Shown: positions 35,201 to 48,203 of the stretch, one piece after another
How the letters are laid out: every line of letters begins with the position of its first letter
Numbering within the stretch: the first letter of the stretch is position 1
From: Mesocentrotus franciscanus
Taxonomy: Eukaryota > Echinodermata > Echinoidea > Camarodonta > Strongylocentrotidae
Assembly (NCBI GenBank): GCA_037976565.1
Contig: CP137672.1
Coordinates: forward strand, 18,996,335-19,060,334
Length of the DNA stretch: 64,000 nucleotides
Direction of reading: 5' to 3'
Program-made: the position numbers and the translations under genes
Notes under the pieces: generated by a model
Told to the model about the DNA's origin: nothing
The model's database searches: none
Seen by the model: only the letters and a program-made list of their open reading frames with translations

Positions 35201-38200
35201 GTGTGTGGGTGTGACCCCCTTTATGCAAGTAGGGGTGTGTGGGTGTGACCCCCTATACGAAAGTAGCGGTGTGTATTGGTGTGACCCCTTATGAAAGTAG
35301 GAATGAGTGCGTGCGACCCCCTTTATGAAAGTAGGGGTGTGTGGGTGTGACCCCCTTTATACAAGTAGGGGTACGTGGGTGAGACCGCCTCAATAAAAGT
35401 AGGGGTGTGTGGGTGTGACCCCCTATACGAAAGTAGGGGAGTGTGGGTGTGACCCCTTTATGAAAGTAGGGATGTGTGCGTGTGTGACCCCCTTTATGAA
35501 AGTAGGGGTGTGTGGGTGTGAACCCTTTTATGAAACAAAAATTATTGGCACTATTGGAATTCTTATATCTGTCTCGTAATATTGCTAAAAGTAGTATGAC
35601 ATTTATCTGCTTGTTCACAAATTTTGTGAAATCTGTCGACCCTTCGGAAAACTTGTCGAAAAATTTGAATTCTGAAGGCCTTTCATTAAAAAAAGAAAAG
35701 AGAAATCAACTAACTTGTAGACAAATTTGATCCGACAACCCAACACAAAATTGTGTAGCGACGTCAAGGATTCTAAATTGTACAGAGCTCCAATGATATG
35801 ATAATGATATGCAATGATAAACAGGGAGAACACTTCAGGATCGATGGAAAGAGTACAAAAGAGCCCTCAGGTTGAGCGATCCATCTCATTCAGCGGTAGC
35901 AGAACACGTGTTTAATACTAGACATAACATTAGATGGGATGATGCTCATATAATTTGACTTTGAAACACACTTCTGGTTAAGAAAGGTTTATATGAATCC
36001 ACCTGGATAACAATGATGACTACTTCACTGAATACGGACTCTGGCTATTATATGTCTCCTATCTTCGCTCCAGTGATCTAGAGGCAGGAGACAGCAAGAA
36101 ACTGTGTGAATAATTACTTGGATTGAGAAAGTCCACAAGAGTGGATGAAAGCTACTAAGTTTTAAGGTTGGTAGAATCTGAAACTATACATGTTATGATT
36201 ACCCCAACCAACAAAAAATCCCCGTTATCCTCATTGATTTTTTGTTTGTATAGGTCTATAGGCCAATAGCAATACGACATCAAGGTTGTGCTCTAGAGGG
36301 TTATGAGCATTTTAATGCTCCATATATCGAACATAGTTGTACTGAAGGTTATTACATCCAAAATTGCAAATATTGATATTGAAAGAACTAAACTAAGCTC
36401 CCCCAAAAGACAATCAGATCAAAAGATTAACTGAGCATTGATTTAATTCAGTAATTCACATGTTCATTATGACCAATGTTCATTGTTTTCCAAAATGTTA
36501 TTCTCATTAAGAGATTTTCAGGCTGGTTTCAAATCTTTTCAGTCCTTAGCCCCACGTCTCTGGACTAAACTCCCCTCGTTCTTAAGAAATAGTACTTCAC
36601 TAGATTTCTTCAAAAAAACCAACTGAAAACATACCTGTACAACTCTTCTTAAATTGTTGATAGACTAAGAGACAGCGCCATGTATCCTTTGGAAAAGGCG
36701 TTATATAAATCCAATTATTATTATTATTATTATTTACATCACTGGTTTTTATTCATCAATAAGCCACATCGGAGATAACTCTTGTACAAATGAAAAATAT
36801 CCACAGATCCTTTACACATGGAGACGTCTCCGGCACTGTGTGCATTTTAGAATAATCACTGTTTCCTCTCTTGAAAAACCTGTGTATCATCGAATGTACC
36901 GCCGGTGCAGTAATGAATAATGATAACATAAATTTCGTGAACACGTATCTATCATTTGTCTCGATGGGTTTTAGAGTTTTGTACAAATGACCTTTATCTA
37001 CCCATGCGCAGATAATATCTCCGAAGTGGCGTATTGTACTAAGATACGTACGACGTCACAATGATTGTATGATTTGTTTTCTCTTCATCTTTACCTAACT
37101 GTGACTCTTTTCCTGAACCCGATTCGTGTCTTCTTGTACACAGCACGTTACCAGACATACAGATGCAATATCCATACGACGGGTGAGAAAAGAGCTCATC
37201 ATGTTCTGATGGGGAAAACACAACAATCATTAAACAACAACAGCAACAACCAAAAAAAAACAAAATACTACACACATGATACTTTACCCGATCTACTTCA
37301 GCTCATTTTTAATATCTAGCTTTAGATATTAAATTGTCAAATAGCTTGAACACTACTTTGCAAACATAAACTAACTCATGTTTGTTTTGATCTTTAGGGA
37401 TATGCCTGTTTTGCCAATGTAATTGGGAGGGAGGCGGGGGAAGGGGCATGCTAATTAGAGTTCTATGTGATGTGTTTTGTGTTTTCTAAATGTCTTCAAT
37501 TTTACAACTAAAAGTAGAATTGCTGTAGTTTTTTTGATGTACGTTCACCTTTCATTTAATTTTCTGGACCACAAGGAACAACAAGTTCTCTTCTTGAAAC
37601 GGACGCCCCTAATATTATTATGGGTCATCTTCTTACTATATTCTATGTTGTTAACTGTACAATGGATGTCGTCTGGACAAGGCTGTTTCACGCAATTCTC
37701 TAGGTTTCCATTGTAAACACAGACACACATGGAGTAGCATCTATCACCAAAAGGAACCTGTGGATATAACAACAACAACAAAATCGAAAATGTTTAATTT
37801 ATCATCTCTATAGGTTTCTATGGTGAAGATTTCAGGTGAGAAATTTGGTGAAAAATTTATGTGTGTCCTTTATACGCCAAAGGAATACACATTACGTTTT
37901 CCTATTATTTGTTAAAACCATTTGCGGGCGCTTGATAATAAATCTTTGAATGCGATTCTACAGTACTGTGACTACTCCCTCGATCAAATAAGAAAATAAG
38001 TTTATCGATAAAATAATAGATATGAGGTTGTAAACCGCCGCGGTTTTATAAAAATAAAAATAATGATGTCAGTGTAATACGGTTCACATTTTCGTATGTA
38101 ATAGCACAGAGTTCAGCGAATACGCTTGAGACCTTTGTTGCACACAATTGTCATTCATTTACATTATTAAAGTAAACACGGCATATCTAAACAAGCCTAT

Positions 38201-40980
38201 ACATACAAGTATGTCTATGTACATGCAGCTGTGAAATCTGTCACAATCAAAACACATGGCTTTTATTTTACGTTTTTCACTCTGTGATATGTTATCAAAT
38301 CTCTACTTTAAAAACGCTTTATTTTAAAACCATGAAGATTCTTAACAAAAAAAAAATATATACAGTTAACTAAATTATTCATATATACCCTAACCAAGTT
38401 TAGTAATTTTTCAAGTAGGTGAAAAATTGATTTGACCCTATTCATGTTTCTTGAGAATGTGACATATTAAAACTTCAAGCTAAAGGTATTCAACAAAGGC
38501 CCTAATTCAACCAGTCCATCTTCCACTCTTGAGTTACGAAAAACATTAAAAAACATCAAATTTACAAGGGGCATGAATAATTTAGTTCTTAACTGTGTAC
38601 CGTCTGCTGAGAGCTCGAAGGGCGTGCTATATAAAATGATAGAATTAAAAACCTTCTGGATATTAGCAGACGATATATTTTTCATTTTTCAGATGACTTG
38701 AAAAGTTTCATACTGTAGTTTAAAATAAGCAAATCTGTATTTTTCTAAATGGTTGGTAGGCCTACTAACAATGAAATATTGGAAAGGTTTATACTACGTG
38801 CATATTCTGTAATATTAACATGATTTATTCACATAATTGCGACTTAATCAATATTTTCCTATTGGCATTACAGTTGAACTAGGTTACTGATATGTGATTA
38901 TTTTGCAAACGAGTATTCGTTTGTGCCACGTCTATTATTGCTGTGTTATATCTTTCTTAATGTACTATGGAACTTTATTTTAACTGTTCTGTATAAACGT
39001 TATGCTTTTTTATGTAAATATGTTCAAAATTATTCAGGACCTGATGGAAGACCACTACTTATTGGTGAATGGGCAACCCTGACAAAAGATTATAAAATAA
39101 ATAAATAAATACCAATGCGAGGGATCCCGGCTTGACTCTGTACGGCATTCCATTCAGGCTGCTATTGACAACACACACTGTAAAGTTTGAAAATAAAAGA
39201 GGAGACATTTCTTTTCTTTGATATATATAACCTGTACTTAATCACGATATCGGTTATTCGACTTCACATATATCGACACTAATCACAATATCTTTTTATG
39301 CCTCTTTCGTTCGGATATGACGCGGAAAACCCCGTGGTGGTTTTTTTTATGATGACGTTATGTGTAATGCGCTTCACATTTTGTTCTTTTAACACGGAGC
39401 TCTGTGAATACGCGCAGGACCTTTGCAGCGCGCAGTGGCCATTCATTTACCCGTTTAAAAAAAACAAAAAAAAAACGCGGCTGTTTTTTTTTCTCTCCAG
39501 CGTTTGCCGCGCCGGTTACCGCGTCATATCTGAACAATCCTTTATCTTAATTTGTATTATTATCTCAACGTTCACGTGATAGTTTGTAAGCATATCGTAG
39601 TCAGCATTTATTTTCTTCAAATAATATTTGGGAAAAACAAAAAGAAAAGACAGACAAATACACCAAATAATTGAGTAATTCCTTGAGCAATCAAGGTACA
39701 TTTAGAATATTTGTTCATTTTATCAGGATTGACTTTTATTCAGTAAGTATAACAGACGTTTATCGAACACGTCAATTGATGTGCAAACTTTATGAACATC
39801 CTTGTGTAATAAAGTTATGGCTTGGAACTAAAAGGACTTGCTGAAACTATGCAAAATTGTCACCACTTACTGGGCGTTATTCTTTTACATTTGATAAGTT
39901 GTAATGATAAATACAATTATCAAGCGTAACTCCCTTACACGATTGTGGTATTATTCCATCTACGCCATTATTTACAGTGCTGGAGTTGAAAATGACGCTA
40001 ACATTACGGTTGTTACAATTTCTTTCCGTGAAAATTTAATTTGTAAGACCGGTAGGATATTTAACCACAATAGAAATGTACATTATGAATTATGTTTCAG
40101 CTACTTGGGAGAAACTTATTTTTGACAATTTTGTGCGCGCGCGTTTGTGTGTGGGGGAGGGGGTATATTCAAAGCTTAAGTAGGGCAATGAGGATGAAGG
40201 GTGTCGTTTACGTCATTATGATCCCTACAATTTATCTTTCCCTGTCCCTTTCTCTCCATCTTCCTCTCTCTCATACATCCCACCCACACACATGCCACCG
40301 GCACACACAAGCACACGTACGCCCCACATACGTCTAATCAAACGAGCACACACACGCCCACACACGGCATACTCTCAGGGGTTGTGCCTGTATGCCAAGA
40401 TTGCTGTTGTGAAATTCTATTTCGTTTTGTGTAACCGGTTCATGTTGGGAAAAGGTTTCAATAAATCATTATACTCTAAGCAAAATTGTGCTTTCCGGAA
40501 ATAGCCTATTCTTTATTACGAGTTAGGGTCTCTATTTCGATATTCAGCCACATACATGGTCACCTTACATTGAAAGTTTGTTGATGTCGTTATTTTAGTT
40601 GTTTTGTTTTGTTTTGTTTTTCATTACTTTATGAAGAAAACTTGATAAATAAAGATGCAATGAGCTTGTCATGCAGGCTCTGATAAAATATATATTTTTA
40701 TAGCGATTTCAAATTGTAGTAGCATGTGAGTAACACATGGGCAAAAAACGCAATAACTCCAGTTGAAAAAAAGACAGATCTGTGGTAGAATATATGAATC
40801 CCTTACAAATATGTAGAGCACGATGTAAATTTTAGGTGAAAATTGATTTTCAAATGTAGGACATCGAATTGGTAGAAGAATTAGAAAAAAATATTATGGA
40901 GAGAGGAAAAGTGAGAGAAAATCTTAGTTAGAATAAGTGGAAAACACATAGAAAAGGTGGAATAGCGAAAATTACGTAAG

Positions 40981-41024
<44 letters not shown>

Positions 41025-44000
41025 TGTGTGTGTGTGTGTGTGAGAAAGAGAGAGAGAGAAAGAATAAGAAAAAAGGTGAGAAAAAAAGCTATGTGACTCA
41101 AACCAGGCGAAAGAGGAGTATAGACACAATCACCATAAAATGCATGGCCTGGACTCATTTTCATTGTTGTGGACGAGAGAGCACCGACCGTCAATGGGAT
41201 GAGATTCTTATAGAAAAAAAGATGAAAGCGAGAGAGAGAGAAGGAGAGATAACAAAACGATCATGTGTTGGAACTGTGGTCGCGTGCACTAACTCCTTTC
41301 GGTACGCATCATTTTTTCTTCAGGACGGTGCCCACTGCCCCCGTACGCCACTACAGCTGGTGATAAATCAAGAGTATTATAGATACCACAAGAATTAGGT
41401 AACAAATAAGACATAGAGGAAGAGGAAAAGAGAGGGGAAAATGTTGAATTAAATTTGGAAAATTCAACAATCGCAGTCATATTACTGAATTGACATGGAT
41501 TGCAATCATAGTAATGTTTGTTTAATATAAAAAAATATATATAAATGAATACAAAGAGAGAGAGAGCGAGAGAAAGGGCGGGGAGGGGGAGAGAAAACGA
41601 GAGAGGTTTGTATCATGGAATAATTTAACGACAGAGCAAGAGAAAGGGCGGGAGGGGGAGAGAAAGCGAGAGAGGTTTGTATCATGGAATAATTTAACGA
41701 CGTAAAATAATGTTAAGGTAATTTAAAAAAAAAGTATTGTCATTGGTCTGCATGGAGAGAGAGCGAGAGAAAGGGCGGGGAGGGGGAGAGAAAGCGAGAG
41801 AGGTTTGTATCATGGAATAATTTAACGACAGAGCAAGAGAAAGGGCGGGGAGGGGAGAGAAAGCGAGAGAGGTTTGTATCATGGAATAATTTAACGACGT
41901 AAAATAATGTTAAGGTAATTTTAAAAAAAAGTATTGTCATTGGTCTGCATGGAGAGAGAGCGAGAGAAAGGGCGGGGAGGGGAGAGAAAGCGAGAGAGGT
42001 TTGTATCATGGAATAATTTAACGACAGAGCAAGAGAAAGGGCGGGGAGGGGGGAGAGAAAGCGAGAGAGGTTTGTATCATGGAATAATTTAACGACGTAA
42101 AATAATGTTAAGGTAATTAAAAAAAAAGTATTGTCATTGGTCTGCATTTATGCTGATCTTTGATAAGAGTGCGCATGCGCCGACTGTGGCGCCATTTTAA
42201 TTTACGAGTAAACAACTTGTTTACTCGCAAATTAAAATGGCGGCTTTAACCGTGAAAGGGTGTATTGATAAGCTTAACAGCGTAGAATCGTATGTATATT
42301 TCTTTCGGAGAACCAGTTTTCTAATGTATAATACATGTTACTCCATAGGAATGCTTTAAATTATCAAATGCGCCTGTAATGCTGGAGATGACTGGAAACG
42401 GCACCCATCGGCGTATTTGAAGGAGGTGCAATGTGCCCCTCTTAGCAGATTTCCGACCAAGAAAAAGAAATGCAGCCTCACTAGCAGTAAGCAGGCTACA
42501 TGGGAATCACTGTAAGTCCAGAAACACACCAATCGTAGATTTGAGACTCTTTCTCCCTCAGGTAAGTCATTTTGGGCGATGCTTCCCCCTCCGGTTCACT
42601 TGTAACACAATACATGGCTCTTCCGGATCACAGTAAATTATAATGTTTTGTGTTTGCTTCTCTTGAGGCCAAGGTCTTAATACGCCACTGCTGACACCAC
42701 TTCAGATGTGGAGATGGTTCACACGTTGTCTTTAAGTCATAGAAGACATCTTCATCATCCTGATCATTACATTTTGGCCGAGTGCGCCTATTATTGTCAC
42801 TACTATCTTCTAAAGATGTGAATATACCGTCATTGAAGTGCTACTGTACAATGATCACGTAGAAGTAGGATACCGTGCTTTTAATGATTACAGAAAATAA
42901 TGGGCCAGTATATATGCCTTAAATTTATGCATCAGATCAGAGGTTTGTAATTCTAAGAAATGGTTCTTCATTTGCGACGGTCGATAAAGGCAAATTCTAT
43001 CCAGACTGCTTTAAATTAACATTCGACAATAGTTTTTGTTATATCCTACATAAATGAATTCCCGCGTAGGGATTCGTCATAGATGGCTCATGTGATGTAA
43101 AATATTTCCACCAATAGGCCTACCAAACAAATTGTTATGTGTGACGTTAAATGGGATAAATCCTGGATATCGTACAATGCGCTAATGTGACTAAGCAAGG
43201 AGAATATCGTTGAGGTTGGCCCCCAATTTTTAGAAATATTCTTATATTTCAAGTCATTATTAGTTAGGATGAAACTAGTGATTTGAAGTTATTCTAAGGT
43301 TTATAAACAGCTTACCCCTTAAGTTTTTATTATTATTATTTTTAGAATGACGGATATAAATCAAATATACCACTCTTTTTTGCTAGACAACGGTAAATTT
43401 CAAAATTTCAACATTTAAACTGGAGCCTCTCAGTGCATGGCATATTGATGAATATTGTCTGCGACGACGACGCATGGTAGGAATTATTTACATTTCCTAT
43501 ACGCTGATAGGATATACATGTAATCTAAAAATAGCTATGATGAATGGTCTTAATTTTAGATAACTTCTCTCGTATTACATCTTTAAAATTACATGAAGGG
43601 GAGATATCCTTCCTTAACCTTTCACCTTTATATTAGATCAAATCCTGATGAACAGACGAGTATCTAAATCGCCATTTTGTGTTTTGGGATATGAAAATGT
43701 GAATCGTTATTGATACAAATAAGATTGTGTCACTGTACGTCCTCCACAACATAATAGGGACTTTTAGATTTGCACGTCGACGTAGTGGACTGCAACGTGT
43801 GCCATCCTTTCAAGGCACTGGCCCGTGCCCGGCAGTGCCTTAAAAGGACGTCACATTACCTTAAAAGGATGTCAGCGTGGCAGTCCACGTTCTCGTCGTG
43901 TAAAATCTAAAAGTCCCTAATATGTTTCGTGCATGCGATAAATGCCAATCATAATTACGGGGGATTTTCATTGTTGAATATAATCTGTGAAGTGGATAAT

Positions 44001-47000
44001 GGATTTTGTACACATGGCGAGAATGGCGGGAGTTATGAACCAATGCCGCAGTATTTATGAGTGAGATATAAGTCTAATTTCCTGTGTATCCTCATATCCA
44101 TGAATTAATCTCTTTGCATCTGATTCAGTGTCTCTTTAAAGTGCAATATACATTACTTTGTATCACACACTTTCTCTCTCTCTCTCTCACTCTCTCACAT
44201 TAGTTCTGTCTCATCAATTCAATTGAACAGCTGATCATGTATTCCCACAACAACAATATCATCCTAGTCCTGTGCATAGGAACAAATAATCTACCCTTGA
44301 CAGCGCATTCAATATTATTCAAATTACGTTCAATTATTTGTAGCTGGATAGATTGTTTTCATCCGTTGCATATACCACTCTTGCACAAGTTTCATAAGGG
44401 AGTCGTGACGGCATCTCTCTTAATGGTTTATGTTATGATACAGTCTTCAGCATTATCATAGTGTGTGTAAGAGAGAAAGAGAAACAGAGAGAGAGAGAGA
44501 GAGAAAGAGATACAAACAAACAATGTGACGGTGTGGGCGTAAGAGAATGAATTTTCTATCGATACAAACTTGTACATATTTTGTGTACATATTTTTATGG
44601 CCCCCGTCAATCTACATTTACTTATCATATACTAGGATAAAATATCATTTATGAATAAGATTTACATTTAACGTGTGTTTCCCGCCACAATTATTTTAAA
44701 GTTTTTTTTTAACACATCTCTCGCTCCCTATCCTCTCGTATGTTATATACAATACACTGGTATACATATTATGACAATAGGGAGCATGTCGCGATCGATG
44801 TATGCATATATATATATATATATATGAGAGATTTTGTTTCTAATATTATTGAATTCGGAGCAATAAAGAGCACACTATTCATGAGATATTTATTTATTCA
44901 TTTATTCAATTATTTGATTAATTTTCTTTACCTATGCTTGTCTATACGTGTCTAAAACGCTACATTTGGGCCCTTTAGAAAATTTTAGAAAAATAAATTC
45001 ATTTATAGTTAAAAAGATTAGCTTGATTTCAAAAGTATCTTAAATACATAGTTGATCTATCACATCGTATTTGGACTAAACACATATAACCTACTTCCAA
45101 TTTGTTTTTCCTGCAAAGTAATTGACAGTCTCTCTCCTTTTCTAATTTATGACTGATTGATAACAGTATGCTCTAAGTGAGAGTGAACTTAATAAGATTT
45201 AGGCTAAATTATTTAGTAAGAACATATAAGTAACAAACTCAGAATCGTCATAGCTGACATTTTCAATCGAATAACTTCCGATAAGCAAAAATAGTATTAA
45301 AATTAACACATGGAATAAATCTGTTGTGCTCTGAAATTTGAAATCGAATGATTTGTTCTTGCTGTAACTCAAATCAGTTCTCAAAGGTATACACGGAATC
45401 ATTCGTTATTACGTTAAAGGAGGTAGATTACATCTAACAATGAAACATGTCATATTTCTCGTTTTGCCGAAGTCCATCAAATTTCGTCTCACAAAGTTTT
45501 TAAATACATAAATATTTTGAGTACTGCTATTTAGAATCATGCATTTCGTTAATTTCTTTTAAACATTATGTTTTCTATAGCTATAATTCTTCATGACTTA
45601 TTCATGTAGGATTATTATTATGCTTTCAGAAAGAACGATTGATGCACGTGCACATAGTGAAGTTTATAATAATGCCCTTTTTACTCATTTATCCGGGTCG
45701 GAAGATTAATATTTCAAGGCACAAATTTTATTTACTCTAGTCCAATGTTGACGACTCTGAATTACAATGTTACAGCTTCACTCCTGGTACATATACGGCG
45801 GAGATAGACAGAGAGAAATAAATATCTGTTGCCGTTTTGGCGTCTGCAGTGCAAGTGATGCTTCCTCCTGAAATCTTTCAAATCATCTGTTCAAAGTTAA
45901 AACAGAAATGATCGTCTTTCCTTGTCTTGCTGACGCACTGACTGACGCGCTGATTAACGATGCGACTGACGCTCCGGTTGACGCTTGGTTTGACTTCCCG
46001 GCTGACGTTCCTGTTGACGCATTAGATGACGAGAGAAGTAACGCACAAGGTGATGTCCGAGCACGGTTTCCAGTTGACGCCCCGGTTGACCCTCATGTTG
46101 ATGCAGCGGTAGACGTACTAAGTTAGGCAAAGGATTGCGCTGTGTGGACAGCGGTAGAAGAAGACTCTGTGATTCGAGAGATGGGCCAGGGGTAGACTGA
46201 GGCATTCTATCGCGTGTTGCTCCAACACTAACTCGATTATGACATGAGCTATGCCGTTTCGTTTGTCCAACCGACCGACTAGTAGACGGAGCTTCTGCTT
46301 AGAGTGTGAGACAAACCAGATTCTAAAATATAGCGCTGTCTTTGAGAGATTTTGGTGCAGCGTAGTGAAAGTAGTATACCACTGATTGGTGCTCTTTTCA
46401 AAATGGTTATACGAGAAGGTGAACGCAGTGGAGTGGTCTTGAAATAATGTGTGCTCAACCAAGTATGTCAGAATATACGATCCATTGAACGCTTGAAGTA
46501 ATGATGGTGCAGGCGAGCCATATTGTGCGCAAGTGAATTTAGACGACAATTACTAAAGCATGTTACTTTCTGTTGCTTTAAACAGCCCTGTTTTATTAAC
46601 CAAAGGCAGTTCTTTCAATAAATGTAGGATTGAAGCAGTTCAACATACTTGTAATGGAGTTTTTTTTTTTACAATTAAAAACAAAAATCAAGTAATAAAC
46701 ATCAAAGCGAATGGACAAGGAAACGTGTGACAGTATTCGAATTTGGTGACGAATTCTTTCTTTCCGTCTTTCTTAAGGTTTATCATGTGCAATTAGTCTT
46801 AACTGCAAGCTGGTATCGAACTTTAAATAAAATGTTTACTGGTCTCGAAATTCCTTCACGTGCTTTTTCTCATAAATCAAGACATTACGTAGGCCTACTG
46901 TTAGTGCTGTTAGCGTTGTAAGGTTATATGATGTGATGATTGTGGCAAAAGAAATGTAAAGACACAATGAGAAATATATTATGCAACAGGTATGCTGGGT

Positions 47001-48172
47001 GCGTCATAATCCCCGTTGCACACGAGGCGTGTTTTAGTGTGACGTAGGACTGCGTCAGTGAATGGCGCGGTATTTGACACGCCATGAGAGAGGGAGTGAC
47101 ATCGTACAGACAAAAAATACTAGATAAACATTGTAACACTGCCTTGAATTACTAGCGTATGGGCTCATTGCTCTCATAATATTGACTCTATCGCAAATAC
47201 GATGTTCGACAGTAGATGAACCTGACTCCCACGATGATTTTATGAGACCTATGTAGGCACCATCATAATCTGCTTCTTGTAGTTTATTGTTTCCGGAACT
47301 ATAATTTCTATCGGATTTTCCCGTTCTCGACCAATTTTATTTGAATGGGAACCGGAAGTGCCTTTGCCAAATATATCAATGGCTGGTGCTTCCGAGAAAT
47401 ATGCTTGACTAGGGTAGGTAATCAAGGGAATAAGACAATCGAAATGACACCTCGTGTGCAATAATTTATAGGCCTACCAAACCAGTGTTCGTGCAACGAC
47501 ATGAGCATGCACAAATAATAAATGAAATAAGTTCTTACCTGCAGGAGGTAGATCGGCTGGTTCAGTAGGTGCGATTGTGGAGTAGTAACCTTTATCGGAG
47601 CGGTCTAGAAGAAAAGGGCAACAATGGTCAAAGATATATCATACAACTATTTTTTTACCCAGGCAAGCCTCCTCAGCATTGTAATGTTCTTCTTGAGTGT
47701 CCTGCGATTATTATGAACCCCAGCATTTGGCAAGTACCCATTCACATGAGTGGCAAGAGTGGATTAATGTTTTGACAAAGGACATTAATGACTGGCTGGG
47801 ATTCGAACCCTCGACCACTGCATTGGGAGTCAAATGAATGAACCAATATACCACGACACAATATATATATATACTAATAGGCAATTATCAGGGTATATTA
47901 CTCGGTAAAACACGTGTTTGCGCAGAGGCCAGCTGCATCTCTCTAAAGTGTTGGCCTGAGAGCCCCAGCAATTCGATAACAGAATTTCACTTAAATTGTA
48001 TCATAAGGTGAAAGAGGATGTACCTTAAGACACAAGTTTGCAAGGATTTTCAAAACAAATGTGTTTGAAGTCGAATATTGATGAAAGAATACAAAATTTA
48101 GGTGTTCTACGTAGGTCTACAACAGAAAACCCAAATTGTGTATTCTTTTATCAATATTTGTCTTCCAAAATA

Positions 48173-48203
<31 letters not shown>

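Larger units (their letters stand above)
39541..47538 (-). other. Remainder of receptor intron 8
   Basis: Outside the features listed it is AT-rich. A 143-codon minus-strand frame (46118..46549) contains no recognised motif and has no clear splice context, so it is not called. Confidence 0.5.

Noticed and set aside
34793..35618. Histidine-rich repeat proteins
   Set aside because: All three reading frames of the 34-bp minisatellite give similar peptides; there is no start, splice or codon signal.
46118..46549. 143-codon minus frame
   Set aside because: No motif or family recognised and no convincing acceptor/donor. A frame of this length can arise by chance in 64 kb.
46561..46730. tRNA or other small RNA genes anywhere in the window
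   Set aside because: A/B-box pairs were seen only in SINE heads that are degenerate or followed by SINE bodies; no cloverleaf with intact acceptor stem was found.
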